64,000 bases of DNA from Micromonospora radicis (GTDB lineage: Bacteria; Actinomycetota; Actinomycetes; Mycobacteriales; Micromonosporaceae): positions 1-64,000 of the forward strand of contig NZ_QXEC01000006.1 in the NCBI RefSeq assembly GCF_003583405.1, written 5' to 3'. A program made the translations under genes and the position numbers. The notes beneath the pieces were generated by a model, which was not told the DNA's origin, ran no database searches, and saw nothing but the letters and a program-made list of their open reading frames with translations. Shown piece after piece: positions 8,128 to 17,411 of this stretch (positions within the stretch are counted from its first letter, which is position 1; every line of letters begins with the position of its first letter).

Positions 8128-8563
8128 CGCTCAGCCGCTCCCCTACGGCTGGCGTGGGGTCGTTGTTGTTGCCCACCATCAGCACACCGTCTACCTTGCG
8201 GTGCCTCATCATCCCGATCAGTGACTGGAGACGCCCTGTGTCACCCTGGGTGTCCGTGGTGATCACCCACAGGTCGACGTCGCTGAGCGCAGACTCCGCG
8301 CCGAGCAGGATGAACCGCTGGATGGAGTAGCTGTCGTACCCGATCAGGCCCACCGTACCGCTGCGCCCGCTGATCAGCCCGCCCGCCATCGGGTTGGGGG
8401 TGAAGGACAACTCGCGTGCAGCCGCCAGCACCCGAGCACGTGTCTCCGCTGACACCTTACGCTGCCCATTAACGGCCTTCGAAGCGGTCGTTACCGAAAC
8501 ACCGGCGTGCCGAGCCACGTCAGTGAGGGTTGCAAAGCTGCGCCGTGTCCCCCACACCCCCAC
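8128..8563 (-). pseudogene. 5' fragment of a LacI-family regulator gene
   Basis: GTG start, then a clear LacI DNA-binding domain (TLTDVARHAGVSVTTASKAV with the hinge helix near NPMAGGLISG) and the first part of the sugar-binding domain (TVGLIGYDSYSIQRFILLG, RKVDGVLMVGNNND). Similarity stops around residue 143 (PAVGERLS), where the sequence passes into cellulase DNA in another frame. The DNA-binding part might still be expressed with a junk tail, but the effector domain is lost. It probably once regulated a sugar-polymer locus. Bases 8564-9054 show no gene I can support. Confidence 0.8.
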
Positions 8564-9054
8564 CCGCCGACTATGGCGTCAGCCCAGGCATCCGGACAAG
8601 TTGAGTTCAGCTGTACCGGCGGGCCGGCGGACGTCGAGTGACCCGTCGCTCCGTCGCGCGCCGGGGGCTCGACTTTCCCGCCGCGCCGTGACGCTCGACT
8701 CGTTCGCCACCATCCGGTAGCTCCGAGTGGCCAGAACTACCAGGCGGAACACCGTTCGCGCCGATCGCCTCCAGCGCGCCATCCCAGGCATGGCGGGCGT
8801 CGGTTTGCCGGATGGTCGGCGACGGTAGATCCACTGTTGGTGCTGGTCGCCTCGGTCCACCACCAACGAGTGCCGGGGATTGGGTGTCGCCGCCATATCC
8901 AGGCTCTTCAAACTCGTGCTCGGTCCTGACGAGTCAACCAACCTGACTCCACGCACCCGGGAAGATCATCCCGGGGCGGATGCGCAAGATCGGGCTGCGG
9001 GCTCCCATTATTGCCCGACGAGCATGGGTGAGCCGAATGATCATTATTAGCTGC

Positions 9055-9500
9055 CGCAGGTCGGTCAGCTTCACCGGCAGTACGGCCACGGGCGCGGTGG
9101 TCGCCCAGGCTGCAGGCGCGAGCGGCCTGGTTCTGGAGTGCGGCGACCATGGTGTGCGAGGACGCCGACGTGACCGCTGGGGCCCCGGATCTGCGCCGTG
9201 CCGGATACAGCCACGCGGGTCAGAGTTGCGTTTCGGTGCACATGTCTGCGTCCACCGCAGCATCACGTCGAGTTTCTCGACAACTTCACTTGCGAGGTGG
9301 AGAAGCTGACCTTCGGCAGCTCACTCGATCCGGCCACCGACATCGGTTCAATGGTCGACGACGAGGCGGCCGAGCGAGTCGTGAACTGGGCGGCGGCCGG
9401 GGCGACCATCACCACTGGCGTTCGCCGCGACGGCGACACGATGGGTCCGATGGTCGTCGCTGCTCCACCAACGGGCGCCGACCGCTGCCTGAGATGGGGC
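9055..9500 (+). pseudogene. Aldehyde dehydrogenase remnant in three frames
   Basis: Pieces of the ALDH superfamily appear in the right order but in different frames: SVSFTGSTATGAVVAQAAG (coenzyme-binding segment), LVLECGDH where the catalytic-region glutamate motif is expected, GQSCVSVHM (catalytic cysteine motif), and EVEKLTFGSSLDPATDIGSM followed by DDEAAERVVNWAAAGATI. At least two frameshifts and substitutions break it. The 5' third and the C-terminal end are missing. Confidence 0.75.
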
Positions 9501-9585
9501 AAGCATCGCCTCGATCGCACGGGCAGATCTCGAAAAGGTCCGATTGCCCTCTTGACGTGACGGGAAACACGGCGGAAACATGAGG

Positions 9586-9610
9586 GCAACCGGTTGCAGC
9601 AACCGGTTGC
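9586..9610. promoter_or_regulatory. Two tandem LacI-type operators
   Basis: The perfect 12-bp palindrome GCAACCGGTTGC occurs twice, at 9586-9597 and 9599-9610, with centres 13 bp apart. The central CpG and palindromy are typical of LacI-family sites. They lie 23-47 bases upstream of the LacI-family start codon, so autoregulation and control of the nucleoside operon are the natural reading. Confidence 0.8.
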
Positions 9611-9632
9611 ACGAAGAAGGGCAGGTCAGCAC

Positions 9633-10664
9633 GTGTCCAAACCCGCTTCGGTGGAGCCGTCCCGGCTGACCATCTACGACGTCGCCCGCCATGCCGGGGT
9701 CTCGACGTCCACGGTCAGCCGTGTGCTGGCCGGTCGGGACACGGTGTCCGCGACGACCCGTGAGGCGGTGCTGAAGGTCGCCCAGGATCTGGGCTACCGG
9801 CTCAACACCGTGGCACGCTCCCTGGCCACCCAGGTCAGCGACACTGTCGCGGTGCTGCTGCCGGACATCAGCAACCCGTTTTTCCCCAGCCTGGTGCGGG
9901 CCCTACAGGTCGAGGCGCAGCGCTACGGATACATGATCCTGCTCGGTGACACCGCCGGTGACGCCGACACCGAGCGTCGCTACCTCGACGGCCTGCTGTC
10001 CAAGCAGGTCCGGCACGTCTTCGTCGTCGGCCTCGGCCTGCCCCGGGCCGAGATCGAGGAGTACGCGCGGGCCGGCCTCGTGTTCATCGCGCTGGACCGG
10101 GCCCTGCCCGGCGGCACCGGCTACCTCGTGCAGTCCGACAACCGGGCCGGCGCTCGGCTCGCCACCCGTCACCTCATCGATCTCGGGCACCGGCGGATCG
10201 CGCATCTCGCCGGCCCGGCCGACGTAGCGGTCAGCCGGGAACGGCGCCGTGGCTACCTCGACGCGATCCGCGAGGCGGGCCTGGCCGAGGACGAGCAACT
10301 GGTCGTGGAGAGCTCGTTCTCCGAGGTCGGCGGGGCGAACGCCTACCGGCACCTGGTGGACCGGCAGGTCGACTACACGGCGATCTTCGCCGCCAACGAC
10401 CTGATCGCCATTGGTGCCCTCTTCGAGGCCCACCAGCGTGGGCGCAACGCCCCCGACGACTTCTCACTCGTCGGCTTCGACGACGTCTCCCTGACCCGCT
10501 ACACGTCGCCGCAGTTGACCACCGTACGCCAGGACGTCGTGGCGATGGCCCGCGCCGGCCTGCAGTTCATCGACCCGGAGCGCGCGCCGTCGCGGCGCCG
10601 CACCGTGACGCTGCCGGTCTCGCTCGAGATCCGGCAGTCGACCGCCCGTCCTACCGGCCGCTAG
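9633..10664 (+). CDS. LacI-family regulator of the nucleoside/ribose operon
   Basis: About 343 aa from GTG 9633. The frame is open further upstream, but that would run through the operators. The N-terminal HTH is LTIYDVARHAGVSTSTVSRV and the hinge helix is LNTVARSLATQ. The periplasmic-binding-like effector domain contains AVLLPDISNPFFPSLVRALQ, RRIAHLAGP and FSLVGFDDVSLTRY. It resembles PurR/RbsR-like members that sense purines, nucleosides or pentoses. It heads an operon that ends in ribokinase, with two tandem palindromes in front of it, so it probably represses the operon until nucleoside or ribose is present. The effector is inferred, not read. Confidence 0.92.
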   Translation: MSKPASVEPSRLTIYDVARHAGVSTSTVSRVLAGRDTVSATTREAVLKVAQDLGYRLNTVARSLATQVSDTVAVLLPDISNPFFPSLVRALQVEAQRYGYMILLGDTAGDADTERRYLDGLLSKQVRHVFVVGLGLPRAEIEEYARAGLVFIALDRALPGGTGYLVQSDNRAGARLATRHLIDLGHRRIAHLAGPADVAVSRERRRGYLDAIREAGLAEDEQLVVESSFSEVGGANAYRHLVDRQVDYTAIFAANDLIAIGALFEAHQRGRNAPDDFSLVGFDDVSLTRYTSPQLTTVRQDVVAMARAGLQFIDPERAPSRRRTVTLPVSLEIRQSTARPTGR

Positions 10665-10698
10665 GCCGGCGGACGGCCGCAACAAGGAGGAGCAGTAC

Positions 10699-11673
10699 AT
10701 GGAACGGATGATCATCGACACCGACATCGGCACCTACTACGACGACGCGTTCGCCGTGCTGCTCGCGGTGAACTCGCCGGAGGTGAAGCTGGAGGGGGTG
10801 ACCACCGTCTACGGCGACACCCGGCTACGCGCCGAGATCGCTTGCAAGATCCTGGAGTTCGTCGGCGCGCCCGAGGTGCCGGTGTACGCCGGTGTCGGCG
10901 ACCCGCTCGGCGAGGCCGAGGCGCTGATGTTCGGCTTCGAGGGCGAGGGCGTCTTCGACGACGGTCGGCCGATCAAGGAGCCGGAGAAGGAGGGCGCGGT
11001 CGAGTTCATGGTGCGTCTGGTCCGGGAGAACCCGGGTGAGATCACCATCTGCACGCTCGGCGCGGTCAGCAACGTCGCGGCGGCGATCCGGCAGGACCCG
11101 GAGTTCGTCAAGAACCTCAAGCACCTGATCATCATGGGTGGCGTCATCGTCCCGATCGTCGACGAGAAGGGCGTGACGCGGTCGCCGGTCGAGGAGTACA
11201 ACCTCAACAACGACCCGGTCGCGGCGAAGATCGTCTTCGACTCCGGCGCGAACATCACGCTGGTACCGATCGACGTCACCCTCCGGGTGCCGATGACCCA
11301 GGCCCAGATCGACTCGATGCGGACGGCGACGAGCAAGTCGGGCCAGATGGTCCACCGCATCCTCGAACCGTGGCCCGAGCAGGAGCGGTTGATCTACCTC
11401 AGCGTCGGCATCCCCACCGAGCACACCGGCATCTGGCTGCACGACCCGCTGACCATCGCGGTGGCGTACGACCCGAGCCTGGTCACGGTCGCCAAGCTTC
11501 ACGTCGCCGCGGAGTACGCGCCGACGGTCATCCTGCGCGACATGCTGATCCGCAACGACATCCTGCGGACCATCCCCAAGAAGAAGGCACCCAACATGAA
11601 CGTCGCGGTCGACGTGGACGCCGACCGGTTCACCGAACTGTTCGCGGATCGGATCATCAACGGCGGCTTCTGA
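10699..11673 (+). CDS. Inosine-uridine preferring nucleoside hydrolase family protein
   Basis: 324 aa. The N-terminal IDTDIGTYYDDAFAVLLAV carries the Asp cluster that binds the catalytic calcium in the IUNH family (usually DTDxGxDDxxA). Further family segments are TICTLGAVSNVAAAI, LIIMGGV, EYNLNNDP and WLHDPLTIAV, the last with the usual late Asp. These enzymes hydrolyse the N-glycosidic bond of nucleosides to base plus ribose. No signal peptide is seen, so it acts in the cytoplasm on imported nucleosides. AAGGAGGAG precedes the ATG. The operon supplies the importer and a ribokinase, so this gene links uptake to ribose phosphorylation. Confidence 0.92.
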   Translation: MERMIIDTDIGTYYDDAFAVLLAVNSPEVKLEGVTTVYGDTRLRAEIACKILEFVGAPEVPVYAGVGDPLGEAEALMFGFEGEGVFDDGRPIKEPEKEGAVEFMVRLVRENPGEITICTLGAVSNVAAAIRQDPEFVKNLKHLIIMGGVIVPIVDEKGVTRSPVEEYNLNNDPVAAKIVFDSGANITLVPIDVTLRVPMTQAQIDSMRTATSKSGQMVHRILEPWPEQERLIYLSVGIPTEHTGIWLHDPLTIAVAYDPSLVTVAKLHVAAEYAPTVILRDMLIRNDILRTIPKKKAPNMNVAVDVDADRFTELFADRIINGGF

Positions 11674-11729
11674 TCATGACTCAGCACCACGCGTACGGGA
11701 TTAGTCACTCCCCGTGCGGTTAGACGGCC

Positions 11730-11784
11730 CGGCCGGAACGCGAACGGGCTTGCTTGGCGGCTTTCCCCGCGAGCGTTCCGGCCG
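11730..11784. terminator. Intra-operon stem-loop
   Basis: CGGCCGGAACGC (11730-11741) pairs with 11773-11784 around a 31-base loop, in the 167-base gap between the hydrolase and the binding-protein gene. In this position it may attenuate read-through or protect the binding-protein mRNA, which is usually needed in excess. Confidence 0.5.
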
Positions 11785-11840
11785 AGCACCACACCCTGCT
11801 CTGGCGAGCGAGAAGTGCACTTTCATTCTAAGGAATCGCG

Positions 11841-13385
11841 ATGTCGCGACACATCAGCAGTGGGGCGGGCCTGTCCCGTCGCCGTTTCCTCAGCACCGCC
11901 GCCCTGCTCGGCGGCGGCCTGGCAGTACCCGGCCTCCTCACCGCCTGCGGCGACGACGGCCCCGCCGAGAGCGGTCCGATCGAGGTACCGACCGGCCCGG
12001 ACGCGTTCAAGGGCGTGACCGTCCGGGTAGCGGTGGGCAGCTTCATGTCGACCGGGGTACGGATCTTCAAGGACCAGTGGGAGGCCCAGACCGGAGGGCG
12101 GATCGAGATCGTAGAGATCCCCTTCGGCGACCTCTACTCGAAGCTGTTCCAGGCGTTCTCCTCCCGCACCGACGCGTACGACGTGGTGATCTACGCGGGC
12201 GGATGGGTCTCCGGATTCGCCAAGGCGAAGTTCATCCGGTCCCTGGAGGACCTGCATTCCCGGTACACCCAGAACTGGAACGACGTGCTGCCGAAGGTGC
12301 AGCAACTGACCTACTTCGGCGACGAGCGGTACACCGTGCCGCTCGACGGCGACGTGTTCATGATGTATTACCGCAAGGACGCCTTCGAGAACCCGACGGC
12401 GCGGCAGCGGTTCCGGGCCGAGAAGGGCCGTGACCTCACCGTCCCGGAGACCTGGGCCGAGTACCTCGAATGCGCCGAATTCTTCACCGGCTGGGACTGG
12501 GCCGGCAACGGGCGGCCCTGCTACGGCGTGCTCGAAGCGCTCAAACCCAAGGACGTCGGCGCGTACGTCTTCACCGCCCACGCCGCCGCCTACGCGGCCC
12601 ATCCCGACCACCCGGGCCGGTTGTTCTTCGACCCGGCGACGATGGAGCCTGAGATCGGCAACGAGGGCTGGGTGCAGGCCCTGAAGGACTGGACCGCGCT
12701 CAAGGCCTCCGGCCCGTCGCAGATGGTGACCTACGGTGGCGGCGACCAGCGCGGCAACTTCGTCGCCGGGAACTACGCGTTGGCGATCGACTGGCCGGAC
12801 ATCGGCGTGCTCGCCCAGGACCAGAGCCAGTCGATCATCCAGGACAAGATCGGCTACGCCCCGATCCCCGGCTCGAAGCGGCTCTGGAACCCGGCGGACA
12901 AGCGCTGGGAGGACCGGGCGGAGGTGTCCCGGGCGCCGTACATGGGCTGGAGCGGGTGGCACGCCTCGGTCACCAGCACCACGAAGAACCCCGCCGCAGC
13001 GTGGAGTGTGGCGAGTTGGCTCGACACCACCGAGAACGCATTGGCCGGGGTCACCACGCCGGGCACCGCCCGTGGCCCGTACCGCACCGATCACTTCCAG
13101 CCGGACGCCTGGAGCACCGCCGACGACCGGTTCGTCGACGCCGCCGACTACCTCAAGGTGCAGCTCGACTCCTTCAACCACCCGAACGTGCAGTTCGACC
13201 TGCGCATCCCCGAGGCCGGGCGGTACTTCGAGGCGTTGGACACCGCGGCGCAACTGGCGCTGTCCGGGCAGAGCACGCCCGAGCAGGCGCTGCAACGGTG
13301 CGCCGAGGAGTGGAAGGCGATCACCGACCAGATTGGCAAGGACTCCCAGCAGGAGCTCTACCGCACGCTGCAAACGGGGCAGTGA
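11841..13385 (+). CDS. ABC transporter solute-binding lipoprotein (family 1)
   Basis: 514 aa. The N-terminus has a twin-arginine motif (LSRRRFLSTAAL) and ends in a lipobox (LLTAC), so it is a Tat-exported lipoprotein on the outer face of the membrane. The mature part reads like family-1 binding proteins: VRVAVGSFMSTGVRIFKDQWEAQTG, VVIYAGGW, VPLDGDVFMMYYRKDAF, ETWAEYLECAEFF. Its stop overlaps the next start (TGATG). Family-1 proteins usually bind sugars or oligosaccharides. The operon context (nucleoside hydrolase, ribokinase) suggests a nucleoside or other ribosyl compound as ligand, which is inference. Confidence 0.9.
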   Translation: MSRHISSGAGLSRRRFLSTAALLGGGLAVPGLLTACGDDGPAESGPIEVPTGPDAFKGVTVRVAVGSFMSTGVRIFKDQWEAQTGGRIEIVEIPFGDLYSKLFQAFSSRTDAYDVVIYAGGWVSGFAKAKFIRSLEDLHSRYTQNWNDVLPKVQQLTYFGDERYTVPLDGDVFMMYYRKDAFENPTARQRFRAEKGRDLTVPETWAEYLECAEFFTGWDWAGNGRPCYGVLEALKPKDVGAYVFTAHAAAYAAHPDHPGRLFFDPATMEPEIGNEGWVQALKDWTALKASGPSQMVTYGGGDQRGNFVAGNYALAIDWPDIGVLAQDQSQSIIQDKIGYAPIPGSKRLWNPADKRWEDRAEVSRAPYMGWSGWHASVTSTTKNPAAAWSVASWLDTTENALAGVTTPGTARGPYRTDHFQPDAWSTADDRFVDAADYLKVQLDSFNHPNVQFDLRIPEAGRYFEALDTAAQLALSGQSTPEQALQRCAEEWKAITDQIGKDSQQELYRTLQTGQ

Positions 13386-14365
13386 TGGCGGCTCCGCAAT
13401 CGCGGGCCGCCGGGGGTCAGTGGCACAAGCACCTGCTGCTGTCCCCGCCACTGGCCTTCTTCGCCGCGTTCGCACTCTTCCCGCTCGGCTTCACCATCTA
13501 TGTCAGCCTGAGCAACTGGTCGATCACCGGTGAGCACCGCTTCATCGGCTTCGGCAACTACGCCACCATTCTCGCCAGCGACACCTTCCGGCAGAGCTTC
13601 CTGAACACGGTCATCTTCGCCGTGGTCACGGTGCTGCTGCAGTACGTGCTCGGCCTCACCCTGGCGCTGCTGGTCTACCGGAGCACCCGGGGACAGAGCG
13701 CGCTGCGCCTGCTGCTGCTGGTGCCGATGATGTTCACCCCGGTCGTGGTCGGATTCGTCTGGAAGACCATGTTCGACCCCAGCTACGGGCCGATCAGCTG
13801 GCTGTTCGACCTGGTCGGGCTGCCACAGGTGCCGTGGTTCAGCGAGCAACTGCCGGCGATGACCGCCATCGTCATCGCCGACGTGTGGCAGTGGACCCCG
13901 TTCATGTTCCTCATCCTCTTCGCCGCCCTGCGGTCGCTGCCGACCGCGCCGCTGGAGGCAGCCATGGTCGACGGCGCGTCTGGCCGGCGACTGCTGTTCG
14001 ACCACCTCCTGCCGATGCTGCTGCCGGCGTCGATGACGGCGATCCTGTTGCGCAGCATCGAGGCGTTCAAGCTGTTCGACGTCGTCTACCTGATGACCGG
14101 TGGGGGACCGGGCGTCAAGACGTCGACGGTCACGCTGAGCGCGTACTTCACCGGGCTGCGCAGCGGCGACCTCGGCACCGCCGCGGCCATGACGACCATG
14201 CTGCTGATCGTCGTCCTGATCGCCACGCTGGTGCTGCTGCGCCTGCTGATCTGGGCCGGGCGGCGGCGCAGTCGCACCGACGACGCCGCCCTGCAGGTGG
14301 AGCGTGACGACGTCGCCGACCTGACCGACACCGTCGACTCCCCGGTCACCACGGAGGTGAGGTGA
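13385..14365 (+). CDS. ABC transporter permease (MalF-type)
   Basis: 326 aa from the ATG at 13385, which overlaps the stop of the binding-protein gene. Six hydrophobic segments are visible, starting with LAFFAAFALFPLGFTIYVSLS. The cytoplasmic EAA loop reads LEAAMVDGASGRRLLFDHLLPMLLP, the site that contacts the ATPase. The C-terminus is a charged cytoplasmic tail (QVERDDVADLTDTVD). It forms the transmembrane pore with the next gene product. Confidence 0.93.
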   Translation: MAAPQSRAAGGQWHKHLLLSPPLAFFAAFALFPLGFTIYVSLSNWSITGEHRFIGFGNYATILASDTFRQSFLNTVIFAVVTVLLQYVLGLTLALLVYRSTRGQSALRLLLLVPMMFTPVVVGFVWKTMFDPSYGPISWLFDLVGLPQVPWFSEQLPAMTAIVIADVWQWTPFMFLILFAALRSLPTAPLEAAMVDGASGRRLLFDHLLPMLLPASMTAILLRSIEAFKLFDVVYLMTGGGPGVKTSTVTLSAYFTGLRSGDLGTAAAMTTMLLIVVLIATLVLLRLLIWAGRRRSRTDDAALQVERDDVADLTDTVDSPVTTEVR

Positions 14366-14366
14366 C

Positions 14367-15206
14367 ATGCGCACTGCTGGTTGGGGCCGCCGCGCGGTCC
14401 TGTTCGTCTGGGTGCTGTTTGCGCTCTTCCCCGTCTACTGGACGCTCATCACCGCGTTCAAGCAGCAGGTCGACATCTACGACGGGCCAAGGTTCATCCC
14501 GTTCGTGGATTTCGAGCCGACGTTGCAGGCCTGGCGGACGCTGTTCGGCGACGGTGGCGGCGACTTCCTCGGCAAGTTCGCCAACAGCGTCGTCTTCTCG
14601 GGGGTGAGTTCGCTGCTGGCGGTCATCCTCGGTGGCTTCGCCGCGTACGGACTGGCCCGCTACCGCTATAAGTACGGGCCGTACCGCAACGACGACCTGT
14701 CGTTCCTGATCGTGTCGCAGCGCATCATGCCGCCGATCGTCTCCGTCCTCGCGCTGTACGTCGTCTTCGTCAACCTGCGGCTGCTGGACACCGCGTTCGG
14801 CATGATCCTCGCCTACACGGCGATGAACCTGCCGCTGACGGTCTACCTGCTGCGCACGTTCTTCGAGGCGATCCCGGTGGAGGTGGAGCACGCCGCCGCG
14901 CTCGACGGCTACCCGCAGTGGCAGCGGCTGTTGCGGGTCGTCTTCCCGCTGGCGGCGCCAGGTCTGGCCGCCGCGTTCCTACTGTCGTTCTTCTTCGCCT
15001 GGAACGACTTCCTGTTCTCACTCATGCTGACGTTCAACGACGCCCAGACGCTTCCGCTGTACATCACCTCCCTCAACGCGCAGTCGCAGCCGTTGTGGTG
15101 GCTGATCTCCGCAGTCGGGCTCGTCGCCCTGGTTCCCCCGGCCATCGTGACCGTGGTGCTGGACCGCTTCATGGCACGTCAGGTCCTCATCGGAGGGATG
15201 CGCTGA
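14367..15206 (+). CDS. ABC transporter permease (MalG-type)
   Basis: 279 aa, beginning one base after the stop of the first permease. It has an N-terminal helix (AVLFVWVLFALFPVYWTLIT), six segments overall, and the EAA loop VEVEHAAALDGYPQWQRLLRVVFPLAAP. It carries the usual FFAWNDFLFSLML stretch of MalG-like permeases. Its stop overlaps the ATPase start (TGATG), so the transporter subunits are translationally coupled. Confidence 0.93.
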   Translation: MRTAGWGRRAVLFVWVLFALFPVYWTLITAFKQQVDIYDGPRFIPFVDFEPTLQAWRTLFGDGGGDFLGKFANSVVFSGVSSLLAVILGGFAAYGLARYRYKYGPYRNDDLSFLIVSQRIMPPIVSVLALYVVFVNLRLLDTAFGMILAYTAMNLPLTVYLLRTFFEAIPVEVEHAAALDGYPQWQRLLRVVFPLAAPGLAAAFLLSFFFAWNDFLFSLMLTFNDAQTLPLYITSLNAQSQPLWWLISAVGLVALVPPAIVTVVLDRFMARQVLIGGMR

Positions 15207-16288
15207 TGGAAACACTCACGGTGACGGGGGTGAGCAAGACCTTCGGCGGCCCGCGCCCCGCGATCGCCGACCTGAGCTTCACCCTCGGCGGCGGCGAGTT
15301 CGGAGTCGTGGTCGGCCCGTCCGGGGCCGGCAAGACCACCCTGCTCAACATGATCGCCGGACTGGTGTCGCCCGACACGGGCGAGATCACCCTGAACGGG
15401 GGATCGCTGGCCGCCGTCGTGCCGGAGCGGCGGGACATCGCGATGGTGTTCGAGAACTACGCCCTCTATCCGCACCTCAGCGTCCGGCGCAATCTGGAGT
15501 TCCCGCTGCGCGCTCCGGTCCGCCGGGGACAGCTGTCCCGGTCGCAGATCGCCGCCCGGGTGGCAGAAGTCGCCGAGACGCTCCGCATCCCACACCTGCT
15601 GGACCGGCTGCCCTCGCAACTCAGCGGGGGCCAGCGGCAGCGGGTCTCGCTCGGCCGGGCACTCGTCAGGCGTCCGCGACTGCTGCTGCTCGACGAACCG
15701 ATCACGCACCTGGACGCCAAGCTGCGGCACGAGATGCGTACGGAACTCAAGCGGATCCAGCGCGAACTCGGCGTCACCACGCTGTACGCAACGCCGGACC
15801 AGAGCGACGCCCTGGCGTTGGCGGACCTCGTGGTGGTGCTCGACGCCGGGCGGGCCTGGCAGGTCGGCTCGGCGGCGGACGTCTACGAACGACCCGCCAA
15901 CGTGACGGTGGCCCGCACCCTCGGCGATCCGCGCATCAACCTGCTCCAGGGACGCCGTGACGCCACCGGCGTCACCGTGCTCGGCCAGCGGTTCGACGCC
16001 GGTCAGGGCCCTCCCGGCCCGGTCACCGTCGGCATCCGGCCCGGCGACGTCGAACTGTCGACCCAGCCGGTCCTCGGCGCGGTCGCCGGCCGGGTGCTGC
16101 TGTCGCAGACCCTCGGCTACCAGGACGTCGTCTACGTTGACGTCGCCGGCGCCACGGTCCGGGCGACCGCGCCGGCCGGGATCGCCGCACGACCCGGAAG
16201 CCCGGCCTGGGTCCGCCTGCCAGCGGCCCGTCTGCACGTCTTCGAGACCGCTACGGGACGGGCACTCCGGCACCGGGAGGTGGTGTGA
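15206..16288 (+). CDS. ABC transporter ATPase, first of two, with altered H-loop
   Basis: 360 aa, MalK/UgpC-type, with the regulatory C-terminal domain. Walker A is GPSGAGKTT, signature LSGGQRQRVSLGRAL, Walker B LLLLDEP. Two changes stand out. The Q-loop reads VFENYALYPH, with Glu where the family has Gln. The H-loop reads YATPDQSDAL, with Pro where the switch histidine belongs (usual TxDQ context is VTHDQ). Loss of that His normally impairs hydrolysis. The partner ATPase encoded next keeps it, so the two probably form an asymmetric heterodimer, as in glycerol-type importers with two ATPases (inference). Confidence 0.92.
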   Translation: METLTVTGVSKTFGGPRPAIADLSFTLGGGEFGVVVGPSGAGKTTLLNMIAGLVSPDTGEITLNGGSLAAVVPERRDIAMVFENYALYPHLSVRRNLEFPLRAPVRRGQLSRSQIAARVAEVAETLRIPHLLDRLPSQLSGGQRQRVSLGRALVRRPRLLLLDEPITHLDAKLRHEMRTELKRIQRELGVTTLYATPDQSDALALADLVVVLDAGRAWQVGSAADVYERPANVTVARTLGDPRINLLQGRRDATGVTVLGQRFDAGQGPPGPVTVGIRPGDVELSTQPVLGAVAGRVLLSQTLGYQDVVYVDVAGATVRATAPAGIAARPGSPAWVRLPAARLHVFETATGRALRHREVV

Positions 16289-16289
16289 C

Positions 16290-17411
16290 ATGGCCGGGGT
16301 GAACCTACGCGACGTCACCAAGAAGTACGGCCGCACCGAGGCGGTCAAGGGCATCAGCTTCGACATCGCCGACGGGGAAATGCTGGTCATCCTCGGGCCG
16401 TCCGGCTGCGGCAAGACTTCGACCCTGCGCATGATCGCCGGCCTGGAGACGGTCAGCTCCGGCACGATCAGCTTCGACGGCCGACCGGTCACCACCGTGC
16501 CACCGGCCCGGCGCAACGTCGCGATGGCCTTCGAGAACTACGGCCTGTACGAGCACTGGACAGTGTTCGACAACATCGCCTATCCGCTGCGACTGCGCGG
16601 CCTCGCCGACGGCGGCATCCGCCGCAAGGTGACCGCCGTGGCCGAGCAGTTGCAGATCACCGATGTGCTGCGGGCCCGACCGGCCGGTCTCTCCGGCGGC
16701 ATGCGGCAGCGCATCGGCCTGGCTCGGGCCCTGGTCCGCGACCCCTCGGTGTTCCTGCTCGACGAGCCCATGTCGCACGTGGACGCCGACCTGCGCAACG
16801 ACCTGCGCGCCGAGATCAAGCGCATCCACCTCGAGGTCGGGTCGACGATGATCGTCGTCACGCACGACCAGTTGGACGCGCTGACCATGGCCGACCGCAT
16901 CCTGGTGATGGACGACGGACGGATCGAACAGCTCGACACCCCGACCGTGGTCTACGACACCCCGGCCACCACCTTCGTCGCCGGCTTCATCGGCGAGCCG
17001 CCGATGAACCTGGTCTCCGCCGAGCGTTCGGACGGCGGAGACACGTTGACCCTCGACGGCGGGGGACGGTTCGGCCCTCCACCGACGCTGCTCGACGCGG
17101 TGCCCACCGGCGCCAACGTGACCGTCGGGTTCCGGCCGCACCGGGTACGCCTCGAACCGGCCGCCGTGGCCGCCGCCTCGGGCGACCTGCGTCTCGACGC
17201 GACCGTGTACATGGTGGAGCCGCTAGGCGACCGCACCCTGGTCACCGTCCGGTGCGGCGACACCCGGATGAAGGTCGATCTGCCCGGCAGCCCCGGATTC
17301 ACGGTCGACCAGCCGGTCCGGCTCACTGTCGACCAGGCCGACGTGCACGTCTTCGACCCGGCGGGCCGCCGCATCGACCCGGCCAGCGCGCGACGGGCGG
17401 CTGCCGCGTGA
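16290..17411 (+). CDS. ABC transporter ATPase, second of two
   Basis: 373 aa. Walker A GPSGCGKTS, signature LSGGMRQRIGLARAL, Walker B VFLLDEP, and an intact H-loop VVTHDQLDAL. The Q-loop again has Glu in place of Gln (AFENYGLYEH). The C-terminal regulatory domain is present (NVTVGFRPHRVRLEP, VVYMVEPLGD-like region). The start lies one base after the first ATPase stop. It is likely the hydrolysis-competent half of the heterodimer. Confidence 0.93.
   Translation: MAGVNLRDVTKKYGRTEAVKGISFDIADGEMLVILGPSGCGKTSTLRMIAGLETVSSGTISFDGRPVTTVPPARRNVAMAFENYGLYEHWTVFDNIAYPLRLRGLADGGIRRKVTAVAEQLQITDVLRARPAGLSGGMRQRIGLARALVRDPSVFLLDEPMSHVDADLRNDLRAEIKRIHLEVGSTMIVVTHDQLDALTMADRILVMDDGRIEQLDTPTVVYDTPATTFVAGFIGEPPMNLVSAERSDGGDTLTLDGGGRFGPPPTLLDAVPTGANVTVGFRPHRVRLEPAAVAAASGDLRLDATVYMVEPLGDRTLVTVRCGDTRMKVDLPGSPGFTVDQPVRLTVDQADVHVFDPAGRRIDPASARRAAAA

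Noticed and set aside
11823..13475. 550-codon minus-strand ORF opposite the binding-protein gene
   Set aside because: Long antisense frames are common at this GC content. The plus strand has a Tat signal, lipobox and family motifs.
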